Made by a program: the position numbers and the translations under genes
In this document: one piece after another, positions 1-11,216 of the stretch
How the letters are laid out: the number at the start of each line of letters is the position of its first letter
Numbering within the stretch: position 1 is the first letter of the stretch
Source of the DNA: Gonatopus flavifemur
Lineage: Eukaryota; Arthropoda; Insecta; Hymenoptera; Dryinidae
Direction of reading: 5' to 3'
Assembly (NCBI GenBank): GCA_018340375.1
Contig: JAFFJZ010000002.1
Location: forward strand, 27,856,001 to 27,920,000
Length of the DNA: 64,000 bases
The notes under the pieces: model-generated
The model's database searches: none
What the model saw: only the letters and a program-made list of their open reading frames with translations
Told to the model about the DNA's origin: nothing

Positions 1-165
1 AATCAGAACATTGAACAGGATTGATTAGGAAGTAACAGGAATCCCATTGGATCTGATTCAATATTTTGATTCACTAATGGTATTTAATGGATCTTTTATA
101 TCAGGGTAGGAGATTTGTGTTCTCTTGGGGCAAAAAAACTCATTCTGTTATATATGTAAAATCAT

Positions 166-451
166 CCCATAGAGAGCAAAAGTCCTCGCAAAGAGCTCCT
201 GTTATGACAGTGAACATGAATTCATTATGAATAGATTGAATTCAAAATGAACTCTTGATGAATAACTCGATCTTCAGAAAGAATTCATATCACGAATTCA
301 TAAAGAACTATTCAGGTATTCAACATATAGGTATGCATTTTGAATTCATTGAATTCATATTGAATTCATTCCTACTGTCATAACGGAGACTGTTCAAGAA
401 GTTCTTTCAAAAGTTTTTGTGAATTCAAAATGATCATTTGTGCTGTCTGAG
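166..451. repeat. TIR MITE, family A, copy 1
   Basis: This element of about 285 bp begins CCCATAGAGAGCAAAAGT and ends ACTTTTGTG-type sequence followed by TGCTGTCTGAG. It is rich in GAATTC-containing words and is internally near-palindromic: CTGTTATGACAGTGAACATG on one side pairs with CTACTGTCATAACGGAG on the other. The same sequence recurs at 3228-3508 in opposite orientation and at 7661-7914, which makes it a dispersed family. No coding capacity is seen. It is most likely a non-autonomous DNA transposon; the superfamily cannot be assigned from the tips. Confidence 0.75.
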
Positions 452-1725
452 ATTAAGCACCCAGAAAACACAACAGTTCAGAATGAGTTCCTAATGAATC
501 AGAAGATCATAAGATAATGATTGAATCAATGTCAAATGTCACCAAATATGTCACATTCAACCGAGGTCATTGCAGTTATGTAACTCGGTTGTAAAGAATG
601 ATTGGTTTTGACTAAATTTCATTGATCATCAAACTAATCAGATTCAATCGGATCCTAAATATAAAGTCCGTCAGAAAAGTGTTGCACGCAACCCTGCTAA
701 AAATTTCCCATAAAGAACATGAAGCTGAAACTATCAGTCGATTGTTGTAACTTTTGATTAAACGTTGTTGAAGCTTCGTTTATACAAGAAATCCACTGAA
801 CAGCCTTTTACTACGCTCTTCCAAATGCTCAAGTCCTTAATAAAAATTTTGTTCAAAAAATTATAACAATCGGGTGCCACTTTCAGTTTCATCCAAGGTA
901 GAAATATTCTATTGAATCCTATTACGAATCGTGGAATTTCTGATTAAATATCATTGAATTTCATTGAAACCCATTCATTTTGCCATCGGTCAATGAGATT
1001 TTATAGATCATTTGTAACAAGGATGCAAAGAACGATACTCATGCGGCACAACCGATCAGAAAGAATTCACAAAAAATCCAATTGGGCCTTGGAGAATTCT
1101 CTTTCTAAATTCAAAAACGTCTATTTAACCCACACTGAAAAAATCGTATACTGGAATTCAGAATATTTTCCTAAAATATGAGGCTGGTACATATTCCTCT
1201 GAGTTTTGGAGGATTGATGTGGGAGTTTCTCTGAACGTTAGAGGAATTACCATTTGTATTGAGAAGAAGCTGTACCAAGCTCATGTAATGCAGTAGATTT
1301 TGGTTTATCGATCAATAAGCTTCTACATAAACTCTGCAACGGTGAATAATCATTCACAATGATTCGAACCCATTGAAATCGATTGAATTGATGGGATTCG
1401 ATGAGAATTCAATGGGTTGGAATGGTCATTGACCATCACGAAGTTTGTATTAAATCTCATCAATCAAACATTTTTAACCAAAAATGAAACTCCTAAGTTC
1501 GAAATTCTAACGTACCTCAGATACGAACATTTAATGTCAATCAAACCAAATTCCAAAAGAATTCTCGAGAATCCTATAAGAATCCCTTCGAATACCAAGG
1601 ATTCACGAAGAACTCAATCAGAACTGTGATAGAGGGGGCTCTTGAGGAATTCTACGATGAATCCATGGAGCATTCTTCTTAAAAAAGTCTTATAGACATA
1701 TACACATATACATACCCTGATAACA
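452..1725. other. Non-genic stretch, GAATTC-rich repeat remnants
   Basis: No open frame here looks like a protein. The stretch is AT-rich and unusually rich in GAATTC and GAATCC words, as in the neighbouring family A and B elements, so it may consist largely of decayed copies of similar repeats. No clear ends could be drawn. Confidence 0.5.
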
Positions 1726-2000
1726 CACGAAGAATTCTTTTTCAAAAACAAGAATGGAATTCTTCAAGAACTTTTTTCGAACTAATGAATTCATAAAGAG
1801 CTCCGGAGGGGTTCAATGTTTGGGACATTAACGAGTTTTTTGAGAATGCTGAAGATATTGTTTTAGTACTCCCAAAGAACTCGTTAATGTCTCAAACATG
1901 GAACTCTTCCAGACTTTTTTACGAATTCATTTCTTTGAAAAGAGTTTTTGAAGAATTCTATTCTCGTTTTTGAAAAAGAATTCTTCGTGTGTTATCTGAG
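1726..2000. repeat. Palindromic MITE, family B, copy 1
   Basis: Both ends read (C)CTGATAACACACGAAGAATT or its complement, and the arms continue inward for over 100 bp: GAACTCGTTAATGTCTCAAACAT pairs with the reverse of GTTTGGGACATTAACGAG. The element is nearly one long hairpin without coding capacity. A second copy lies at 8105-8388. The tips resemble family A tips (CAGATARCACA), so the two families may share a transposase. Confidence 0.8.
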
Positions 2001-2432
2001 TATACACTTCCTATTCGGACTCCCTCTGAAATTATTTTCCGAGTACGGCCTCCCCAAGCCAAAGAATCTTAAGGAATCCATCATAGAAATGATCCCACAT
2101 GGGATTCCAGGTCAGATCCAATATGGAATTCCCTAAGAATTCCGAAAACAACTGTTGAAGAGGAACCCATCTGGGAAATTTTATGAGTTCTCTTATGGGG
2201 ATCTTAAGAATCTAAAGACATCTTTCAGAGCACACCAGTTGGAATTGATATTACCTATCATGAGAATTTGAGCTACATTTTCTGAACAGGACTACATAAA
2301 CGGCTGTGGAGTATCACAGGAACCCATACAGCACAAGCAAGTCTCAAATGAACTCCCGAATTGTGGAGAATTATTTTTGAATATCAACCCTGTTGAAAAG
2401 ATCTCATGAATTCTAATGAATTCTAGTTATTT

Positions 2433-3075
2433 CCCAGTGAACAAACGCACGTTTTAAAAACGTCAAAAACAGTCAATAACCACACGTTGTGAATTAGTAC
2501 CATTCTTGCGTTGATTCAACGTAAAAATGTCGCGGCAGATCATGTGTTTTTCAACCATAAAATAACGTCATATCAACGGTTTGAACATCGTTTAAAAGAC
2601 GTCAAATATTGACGTATCCTAATGATGGTTCTAAAACGCGAATTGAATCCAACAAATTATTTTGAAAACTTTTCATTCAATATCGAGAACAATAGTATTT
2701 CTGAATATCAAAGAATTTGAAAAGTATGCCACACTATTTACTACATATCTTGCTCTTTGTTGAACTTTTAACCATTGTTCGGTTTCGTTCGACATTCACA
2801 GCAGAATATCTTCAATTGAAGTTCAAACACAAGGTGTTATAAACACATTTTAAACGCGTGATTCAAACCCGTTCAAAACACGTTTTTTGAGGACGTCGTT
2901 TGATGTTTATTTTTGGGTATTAGTTTAAATTACACGTCATCAAAACGTAATTCCTGGTCGTCTATTTCCCTATCAAATTTCAACTAAAAATCAACGTTAT
3001 GAAATCAACGACTGATGTCCGTTTGACAGTCTCACGTCCTTTCAACGTTGAAATAACGTGTGTGTGTTTATTGGG
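2433..3075. repeat. TIR element rich in ACGT words
   Basis: The left end CCCAGTGAACAAACGCACGT pairs with the right end ACGTGTGTGTGTTTATTGGGT. The interior of about 640 bp repeats short ACGTC / AACGT words and half-palindromes such as GACGT and ACGTT many times, which suggests an element built of degenerate short inverted motifs. There is no coding frame. The superfamily is unknown. Confidence 0.55.
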
Positions 3076-3227
3076 TTTTAGGACGGAAACCGCATGAAAT
3101 CTAGTACACACACTTGAGTTTATACGGTTTTATGACATTTTGCAAATGGTTCTAATTGAATCTCATAAAGTTCTCATATAATTTTTGTATTCTTACATGG
3201 AATCATATAAAACCCATAAGTTCTAGC

Positions 3228-3508
3228 CCAGACAGCACAAATGATCATTTTGAATTCACAAAAACTTCTAAAAGAACTTCTTGAACAATCCCCGTTATGA
3301 CAGTAAAAATGAATTCAATATGAACTCAATGAATTCAAAATGCATACATGTTGAATGTCTGAATAGTTCTTTATGGATTCGTGATAAGAATTCTTCCTGA
3401 AGATCAAGTTAATCATCAAGAGTTCATTTTGAATTCAAACTATTCATAATGAATTCATGTTTACTGTCATAATGGGAACTCTCTGCGGGGACTTTTGTGC
3501 TGTATGGG
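3228..3508. repeat. TIR MITE, family A, copy 2 (inverted)
   Basis: The ends are CCCAGACAGCACAAATG and CTTTTGTGCTGTATGGG. The body matches copy 1 at 166-451 read on the other strand, including the paired CGTTATGACAGTA / TACTGTCATAATGG words and the long GAATTC-rich arms. There is no protein-coding content. Confidence 0.78.
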
Positions 3509-4270
3509 AGGACAGAAACCGCATATAGACTGATGACAACTTGTGAAAATTCATATAAACTAATAAGAATTATATATGAGAATTTATGGGACTTTTTCAA
3601 CAGGGAAGGATCCTTGAAGAACTCACTTTTAACTCTCATATGAACACTTCTAAAGAATCCCAAAATGGATTCATGAAGGAGTCTTTGTGAATTCATCAGG
3701 ACGAGGGTGCTGTATGGGATGATATTCATCCAGTATTTAACAAATTTACGAAATTTTTAGAAAATTCATGTAAAGAACAGTTCTGGATACTTGATGGATA
3801 CCTCATTATGATACTCCATAGATGTTTCTAGAGAATAATTCAATCAAAATGTCGTCTATTTGACGTCACTTTGACCAATTTCTAGTCAAAATGACACAGA
3901 GATGGGCATTCACTGGAAGTGATGTTTTTGACTCCATATTTTACACACGACAAAAATATTCCCAGTAAAAGTAGTGCTCGGATTACAAAAATGTTCATCT
4001 CTGATATGACATCAAATTGACAAGTTGTTCTCATTTGGTAGAAAATTTGTGAGGTTTTGTCTGGATTACTTCAGGAAGAAACCGCCAGTCTGTTTCAAAG
4101 CCACACAACAATTTTCTGTTCAATTCTGCTTGGTATTGGTAGCAGAGCTTCTATAAGGATTCTTTTACCGTACGACAAGAAATTATCCATAAAGTCCTAG
4201 AAAAATTTTCAAAATTATACATGATTTATATGAATATGATGATATATAACATTTATAAATTACATTGAAT
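3509..4270. other. Non-genic stretch with a partial family A-like end
   Basis: A second GTGCTGTATGGGATG tip occurs at about 3708-3722, behind GAATTC-rich sequence, so a truncated relative of family A probably occupies roughly 3570-3722. The remainder is plain AT-rich sequence with no gene recognised. Confidence 0.4.
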
Positions 4271-4415
4271 CAGTGATGGGGATTTTTGAAAACGATCGAT
4301 CCATTTTCATATAAAATGTATCAAATTTTATACTAAATTTTGATAGATTTCAATAAAAACTCGATACTTTTTATATAAAAAAAGAATCGATTCTTTTCAA
4401 GGATCCCCATCACTA
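4271..4415. repeat. Short hAT-like MITE
   Basis: The element starts CAGTGATGGGGAT and ends ATCCCCATCACTA, with long inner complementarity (AAAACGATCGAT... against ...GAATCGATTCTTTT). The flanks CATTGAAT (left) and AATTGAAT (right) match at 7 of 8 positions, consistent with an aged 8-bp target-site duplication. hAT elements are known to make 8-bp duplications. The length of 145 bp allows no coding capacity. Confidence 0.65.
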
Positions 4416-4972
4416 AATTGAATTATATGCATATATTATATGAAGTTTTGAAATTCAAATAATCTCCCAAACTATTAAAACGCCTGTTGTATTTCCTTTC
4501 ACATAAAATACGTTTGGATTTTAGTGGGAAGAGCAAAATCTAATTATTTCGCTTAGGTTGTAGTAGCAGCGACCACGGAACATTCAAGAATGCGCTGGGT
4601 AATCGAATTCGACAAAGAAGAAATGTAATTCAATCCAATTGTCGAGTGGAGAGTTGATTTGCACCTATTACAACGAAACTTCTAACGTCTTAATTTCTCA
4701 CGTGTAACTTCTCCAACGAAAATGGATCTCATAAACCTCTGAATTTTGAAAATCTTATTGTACTCTCGTTTGAGACGTTCATGGAAAATTATTTAAAAAA
4801 AAAAAAATCAGTATGGAGAACCATAAATTATTTCTACGTTCCTCATATTTTCCGAAAATCAGCGAAAACTCGGAAAACTTAGGGAATAAAAATTGTATAA
4901 AATCTTCCTTTGAGACAGCACTTGAAATATTGTCATCGATATCACTCCCAGGGTCGGTTGTTTGGTTTAAAC

Positions 4973-5247
4973 TAGGTGTGTGCAAGTACTCGAAATTTTC
5001 GAGTATTCTCGAGTCGAGTCGAGTATTTTGCACTACTCGAAATTTTCGAGCTACTTGATAATCTTCGAGTAATTTGTCGATTTTCTTAGAATTATCATCA
5101 ATGCAAAGGGTAGAATATTCTTAAAGAACATAAGGGATCGTTATCCACTATCACATATAGATTATATTCATATTCATATATATTATATATACTTTTCGAG
5201 TACTCGGCTCGACTCGGCTCGAAAAAATCACTACTCGCACACCCCTA
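4973..5247. repeat. hAT-like MITE with CTCGAG-rich arms
   Basis: The element begins TAGGTGTGTGCAAGTACTCG and ends CTACTCGCACACCCCTA. Flanking octamers GTTTAAAC (4965-4972) and GTTTATAC (5248-5255) match at 7 of 8 positions, the expected hAT-type duplication. The arms carry repeated CGAAATTTTCGAG and ACTCGAGTCGAG words. It is non-coding: the short open frames crossing it on both strands are by-products of the palindromic arms. Confidence 0.68.
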
Positions 5248-5674
5248 GTTTATACCAAGTAGTTTTTTGCTCAAAGAACCAATAATGATTCTTTACTGAA
5301 AAAACGTGGTTTTTCCACAATTCAATGTGGAAATATTCGTATTATTATTCTCATTTTTTGTGTATGTGCTCTCTTTTCCACACATAAACTTCTATAAAAT
5401 CTCTATTTATTTATGTGAAGTAATTAACACATACATCCGTTAGAAATTTTCAGATAAATGTATGGGAAATTTCATATAAATGTGTCGGAAATTGATTTCC
5501 TAATCAGTGATTGGAATCTTCCGGTTGATGTACACCGGAAAATTCCGATTATTTTTTACAGTGTAGTTTTAGGATCACTTTGCACTGTGAAAAATCGAAA
5601 CGCTCGGGAAAAAAAATCATTATTATTCCCATAACTATACTGTTGAGTTTTTGTAACAATCTAAAATATGGAAG

Positions 5675-6664
5675 TACACTGTTAAACATTTCTTGAATTT
5701 TAATGCACTCTTAATGTACCAGTGTACATGAAATTTCAACTTGAAGGTACATGAAATGATATTCAAGTATTATTACATTAATTTTCAAATCATGTGGAAT
5801 TGAATTACAATTTCAAGTATCGGTACATTAAAAATTAACTTAGACTAAATCGATAGAGATTTGAGAAAATAACATAACCATCAATAATGTTTGAAATTGA
5901 GTGAATAAATTGAATAATTATAATCTTTTTGCGATTATAAATTTTGAAATCATTATTCTCAATCGCATCAGGTTACACTCTACGAGTCTTGTCGTTGAGA
6001 GTGCTTGAACGACACTGAACCCCAACAGAACCTAAAATTTGTGTACGTCCAGGAAACCTCCGAAGGACGTCTGAGAAACGTATTTGGACGTTTCCTGGAC
6101 GTACACAAATTTTAGGTTCTGTTGGGGAAGGGTACGAAATTTTGCACGAAATATTTTCGTGAAACACGTGAGAAATACAAATTTTATGAATACAATGATA
6201 AAACACATGCTTGGGATTGAGGATTTTAATTTCATAGTGGTTCTGAAACATTATGGGATCGATGGAAAATTCTTACGATTGAAGGTGATAATTCAGGAAA
6301 TTTGGCTTCCTATATTTCAGAACCTATAATTCACAGTGCGCAATCCCATGCATGTATTTTATCATCAAATATTTGAAATTTGTAATTTTTACATATTTTA
6401 TAAAAGAAGGATGCGAAAAATATCATATTTTTCGTCTGTCGCTTGAAGGTCCTTAATGAGTTTCAAAGAAAATTTACTGGAAGTTTTTTTCTGGAACGCG
6501 AATGAAAATTCATATACAAATTTCATGTGTTCATACGTTAAATTTCAAATCCATGTACACTAAATTTAATGTATGTAGACTTGCAATTTGTGGAACCTGT
6601 ACATGAATTTTCAGTTACGTACTTGATTTACATTAAAATTCATGTGGAAATTTTCAACAGTGTA
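5675..6664. repeat. About 990-bp TIR element with internal hairpin
   Basis: The left end TACACTGTTAAACATTTC and right end (reverse complement TACACTGTTGAAAATTTCC) are inverted repeats about 30 bp long, continuing to TTGAATTTTAATG and TGAATTTTAATG respectively. Short words such as GTACATGAAATTT recur inside both flanks. The middle holds the 108-bp hairpin listed separately. Open frames crossing it (5973-6329) are mirror images of the hairpin and do not resemble a protein. Confidence 0.65.
6020..6127. repeat. Near-perfect 38-bp-arm hairpin
   Basis: The arm CCCCAACAGAACCTAAAATT (6020 onward, 38 bp to ...AGGAAAC) is repeated as an exact reverse complement ending at 6127. About 30 bp of imperfectly paired sequence lies between, itself containing GGACGTC / GACGTTT halves. 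Perfect arms suggest a recent origin or selection or copying that keeps them matched, inside an otherwise diverged element. Confidence 0.85.
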
Positions 6665-7660
6665 CATGAATCGTTATGAAAACTGAACGGATGTTTATGA
6701 TAACGGAACAGATAATGATTAAAACGATCTTTTCCTCCACAACAACGATTTAATATTGTCAGCTTGGCTCAAGAAATACAATTATATACCCAGATAGCGC
6801 CAAGAGTTCTAAAAGAATTCGAAAAGACTTTCAGATTCTCGAAAAGAATTTCTCCAGGAAACCAAAAGTGATCAAAAGAACACTTATGGAGATTGTATAT
6901 AGCCCCCAGACATCCGAAGAATCCAACTCTTTCCGGATTCTTTTTGCGATCGAATGTAACGCTTTTTCAAGTCATTGTAAAATTCTGCAACAATGTTTTC
7001 AGATGGCCAAAAGAACTTGAAAAATATGATATGGGATTGTATTTTATGCAGCAAAACAGTTCGAATGAAGTTTGAAATAATTGATGATTATTTCTGCCCA
7101 TGGAGCATGAGAGAAGTTGGTTTTTCTTTACAAAATTTTCAATAAAAATGTTCATCCCTGACTTTTGAATATTGAATAAATTAATTCATCATTGTTCCAC
7201 AGATGCGTTTCAGTTTTTCATGCTCGATTTGAAATATACTATAAATTGAATCTAATTGAATGAAGTATTAATGTAATTAAATAAAGTTGAAAGTCACTGT
7301 TTTGTTTAACTGTTCCTTTTCAGAGAATTTGAAGTATTGTGATACCGATGTTTATAATTTCTGTCTCTCAAAGTGATATAAAACTAATTTATACCACACA
7401 AATTGTTTAAATTACATACCCGAATACCTTTAGAGTTTTCAGCTTTAGATTAGAAGTGAGATTTTTCACTCCGATAAGGCACTATCTGTTTTATATATGA
7501 ATGGTCTGATTTGTTCATTAGTGAGAATTGAAACTTATCAAAAAATCCCCACAACTTTGAAAATCAAAAAATCCTTGTTCAGATTGGAAAAGCTAAATTT
7601 AATACCAAAAAACCAGGTTTAAACTAAAAAAAAACCTGGTTTTTTGCAACCCTGATCACT
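6665..7660. other. Non-genic stretch; CAGATAGC tip and CCTGG hairpin
   Basis: A tip CCCAGATAGCGCCAAGAGTT at about 6789 resembles the ends of the MITE at 8591-8692, but I could not find its partner. At 7604-7647 a small hairpin AAAAAACCAGGTTT / AAACCTGGTTTTTT followed by GCAACCCTG looks like one end of a hAT-type element. No gene is recognised. Confidence 0.4.
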
Positions 7661-7914
7661 CCCAATCAGCAAAAATGATCAATTTGAATTTATAAAGACT
7701 TCCCAAAGACCTTTAGAGCAGTCGCCGTTAGGCGACCAATAATGAATTCAATGAATTCAAAATGCCAGCAGAATTCATTATGACATCTCGATATGAAATC
7801 TTTCTGAACATTCAGTTGTTCATTGAGAGTTCATTTTGGATTCCAAATATTCATAATGAATACATATTGATTAGCATGACGGGAGCTTTTCGCGAGAACT
7901 TTTGTGCTGTATGA
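7661..7914. repeat. TIR MITE, family A, copy 3
   Basis: This is a diverged third copy. CCCAATCAGCAAAAATGATC corresponds to the left tip of copy 2 and ACTTTTGTGCTGTATGAG to its right tip. Internal words ATTCAATGAATTCAAAATG and TTCATAATGAATACATATTGA align with copies 1 and 2. Non-coding. Confidence 0.7.
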
Positions 7915-8104
7915 GCTGTCATAGAGTGTCCGTTGACTAGAATAAACATTTTTTGTCGCACTAATGTGTGAATAGGTTATTTTATTAAATTATATACAAT
8001 TTATATATAAATTATATATAATTTCAAGAATTTTTACACTTAGAAGAGTGTGGATTCAAAGTTACCATATTTTTATGAGGCTGGTGGAATATATTCCATC
8101 ATTT

Positions 8105-8388
8105 CCCAGATAACACACGAAGAATTATTTTTCAAGAACAAGAATACAGTTCTTCAGGAACTCTTTTCGAACTCATGAATTCATAAAGAGCTCTGGAGGA
8201 GTTTAATTTTGAGACATTAACGAGTTCTTCGGAAATGCTGAAAGTATTGTTTTAGCACTCTGAAAGAACTCGTTGATATCCCAAACATTGAACTCCTTCA
8301 GAGCTCTTTATGAGTTCATTAGTTCGAAAATAGTTCTTGAAGAATTCTATTCTTGTTTTTGAAAAATAATTCTTCGTGTATCATCATG
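8105..8388. repeat. Palindromic MITE, family B, copy 2
   Basis: The ends are CCCAGATAACACACGAAG and TTCTTCGTGTATCATCATGG. The body follows copy 1 (1726-2000) word for word with scattered substitutions, including GACATTAACGAGTTCTTC and GAACTCGTTGATATC. The two copies are 6.1 kb apart and in the same orientation. Confidence 0.8.
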
Positions 8389-8590
8389 GTTGAAACTTCA
8401 ACAATATTATTATTTTTGTTTTCAGGAAATAGTATAATCAACCGTGATGTATTTTCGACTCCGAACGACGTAATCAAGTATCGCAAATTTTGTAGATCTG
8501 CAATTAACCAGGGCCATCGTACAATAAAAAGTTCACTTCATTCATCAAGAACATAGGGGGATTACGAGCACTAACACTGTAGACATTACA

Positions 8591-8692
8591 TATCCAGATA
8601 GCACAAGAGTTCCGAAAGAACTCATAATGAATACAATGTGTTCGTAAGAAACTTTTTTAGAACTCTTGGGTTACCTGGGTATTAGCTAGTTC
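8591..8692. repeat. Tiny TIR element (about 100 bp)
   Basis: TCCAGATAGCACAAGAGTTC at the left pairs with the reverse complement of AGAACTCTTGGGTTACCTGG at the right. The tips match those of families A and B (CAGATARC). It is too short to code and is probably a deletion derivative. Confidence 0.55.
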
Positions 8693-9296
8693 ATTTGAAA
8701 GCTATGAACGAATTCCTTTCAATTGAGTTCCTAAGAATTCTAATCAATATGAACCATAAAGGATTTCACAAACTCAATTTATACAAATTTGTATAATATT
8801 TCTCATTACACGCATAAAGTTTTGTGGGATATGAATCATTTTGTAATCATATGTAAACAATTTATATCAGAATTATATACAAAGTATATAGAATTATTTT
8901 AAAAATGAAATTTTGTATAATTTCTCCAGCTCCATAGTGGAGGGGCACAATATTTCACGGTATCGATATTTTGTATAGGAACTTTGTTAAATTCATAGTG
9001 AATTTTATAAAACTTCAACAAAAACTTTATATAACTTTTATATAAAATATCGTGTACCCGTGTCCAGTCCACAGTTGTTTCGTATAATCTCAATGAATTG
9101 TTGTGCATGAGAAATTATAAAAAAATATTAGAATATCCCCTTTGGAGTGCACAATTCAAGTTCTATATGTAAAGCTAAAACAAAGCTAGAAGCGAAGAGT
9201 CAACAGTTTGAATTCGAATATGAGTCATTTTGAAACTTGATAAAAATGCTGAAGAATCATTGGTAGTCTCAGAAGCGAGCAATCCCTATATTCGGA

Positions 9297-9479
9297 TTAT
9301 CCGAGTCTAGACAGTGTTACCACTCTAACAACGCGATTTACAAATTTCAGAGACACTCTACATTGACCAATGATATTCGGCATTTCGATAGAGTAGATCA
9401 ATGTTTCCACGTAATCATCGAAATGATTGGTGCTCATAGATTTCATCCCCATCTCCAGTAATTCAAGCATTCTCACCAT
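9297..9479 (-). CDS. Possible first coding exon or short gene divergent from DCTD
   Basis: A 60-codon frame opens at ATG 9479, right after an in-frame TGA, so this ATG is the first possible start. The translation (motif HFDDYVETLIYS near residues 19-30) looks protein-like with mixed acidic and hydrophobic residues, but I do not recognise a family. A possible splice donor GTAAATC follows the codon for Phe-46 (SLKF), so the exon may end near 9342 and continue elsewhere on the minus strand; no partner exon was found. Its start lies 216 bp from the DCTD start, the geometry of a shared bidirectional promoter. It could also be a chance frame. Confidence 0.35.
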   Translation of the reverse strand: MVRMLELLEMGMKSMSTNHFDDYVETLIYSIEMPNIIGQCRVSLKFVNRVVRVVTLSRLG

Positions 9480-9695
9480 GAGATAATTTCAACTACAGTT
9501 CATAGATATCTTCGTCTGTACATTTTATCCGATTCATAGTCAAATGAGCTGTGTTATGATTCCTAAAATAGATTTTTTATAACGTTTCTTTTAAACGATT
9601 ATTTTTCATGTTTTTATTATTCAATTTTGAATACCCTGACAATTAAATAAGAACAATTATTATTTATAATTTAAATAGATAGAATCTTATACAAT
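9480..9695. promoter_or_regulatory. Presumed DCTD promoter / 5' UTR
   Basis: This is the 216-bp AT-rich interval between the DCTD start codon and the minus-strand candidate start. No clear TATA box or initiator was assigned; the sequence just before the DCTD start reads AATCTTATACAAT. The promoter role is inferred from position alone. Confidence 0.4.
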
Positions 9696-11216
9696 ATGGC
9701 GAAGGAATTGACTGAAGAATTTGAAACTAGATGTCAAGTACAAGAAAGGTACATTGTTTCTCCAGAGATTTGATAACAACAAAAAAGATGTGTGGATTAA
9801 AAATTTCGCTTTATTCGGCATTTTCAACAGAGACATCAATTCAAAGGCCACAACTTACATCGATTGGGATGAATACTTCATGGCAGTGGCTTTTCTCGCT
9901 GCAAAACGTAGTAAAGATCCGTGTACTCAAGTCGGTGCTTGTATTGTAAATAAAGACAAAAGAGTAGTTGGAGTTGGTTATAATGGTTTTCCCAGAGGCT
10001 GTAGCGATGACGAGTTCCCTTGGAAAAAAAAATCATCCGATCCTTTAGATTTGAAATATCTCTATGGTAAGTTTTTTTCTAGTCGATTTATTTTCATATA
10101 ATTCATTTATCTATGTTTGTCCTCTGTCATAATCAATCAACATTTTCTGGTATTCTTTTTATTTCTCCCAATCATTTCCCTTATCCTAATCTTATCGAGT
10201 ACAGAAAACCTTCTAGATTCAAACTTCTTATGAATCTCCATTTAGCATGTGAGAATTCAAATCATAACGGTCATTTTGATTCCTCAATGGTTTGTATACA
10301 TATGTATAGAATGATGACTATGTAACAATTTTTCGAAGTGAAACCTGAAAATTCATTATTGAATTGTTGAGTACAATTTTATTTCATTTCATCTTATGTC
10401 TTCAAGTATCCTGAGATGCTGAAAGAATGAAGTCTAACTCATAATCAACAGGATACGAATGTGAACTGGAATTCAATCATCAGCTCAGTACCCTTAACTG
10501 GTATACTTTGTCATTTCAAGAATTTGTCTTTCCTAACTTACGCCACACCTTGGTATTGTTTAATTTGCTTATTATATGCTAATGCAGTTTTCTTTCCACA
10601 CTGTTCACGCATCTGAACCATTCGATCATTTTTTCTGAAAATATCAATCGTTGTTAAACAAAAATATTTCCTCTGAGAAAGAAAACTGTGAATAAATGAA
10701 CATCTCAAACTTAAATACATTTGATAAAAAAAATACTCCTTATTCTTTACTTTTCGTTCTACAATCCTCTTTTTGAATAATCCGATTGTGCATTGAATTT
10801 TAAAAGATCTTCTCATTTTGCAGTTTGTCATGCCGAGGTTAACGCTATAATCAATAAAAATTCAAGCGACGTCAAGGGTTGTACAATATACGTAGGGCTG
10901 TTCCCTTGCAACGAGTGTGCTAAAGTCATTATTCAATCTGGGATAACACGCGTGTTGTATATATCGGACAAACATGGAAGTAAAATCACAACGATAGCTG
11001 CGAAAAAAATGTTCAACGCGGCTGGTGTGGAATACGAGTACGTAGTCTGAAACATCAACTCGATTTATTATTTTGGAAGAATCTCCATTTTCATCATCGA
11101 TGCTTTGTTTTTGTTACAGACAATATTTACCGAAAAATCAACAAATTGTTATCAATTTTAGTGAGATCAATTGGAACGAAATGAATCAATTACCAGAAAG
11201 TCCTGTAAAAGAATGA
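9696..11216 (+). CDS. DCTD: Deoxycytidylate (dCMP) deaminase, four exons
   Basis: Zinc enzyme that deaminates dCMP to dUMP, feeding thymidylate synthesis; normally allosterically controlled by dCTP/dTTP and cytosolic. Four exons join in frame: 9696-9748, 9831-10066, 10824-11037 and 11120-11216, all GT-AG, giving 199 codons against 178 in the human enzyme. Residues 29-45 ([17 protein letters not shown]) begin the deaminase domain. The catalytic site is complete: CHAE with zinc ligand His-99 and proton shuttle Glu-101, then PCNEC with zinc ligands Cys-125 and Cys-128. The [12 protein letters not shown] loop at 67-78 is typical of dCMP deaminases. The extra length is mainly an N-terminal leader of about 20 residues from exon 1. 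The start was chosen because its frame splices cleanly into the conserved domain. If intron 3 were retained, reading would stop after Tyr-Val-Val at 11050. Identification is firm; the exon 1 start is slightly less sure. Confidence 0.95.

Noticed and set aside
1356..1366. GATTCGAACCC, resembling the T-loop of a tRNA
   Set aside because: No acceptor or anticodon stems can be formed around it.
4779..5058. Overlapping open frames on both strands
   Set aside because: They run through the CTCGAG-rich arms of a hAT-like MITE; the openness is explained by the palindrome.
5973..6329. Three overlapping frames of 67-92 codons
   Set aside because: Mirror translations of the 108-bp hairpin; no protein-like domain.
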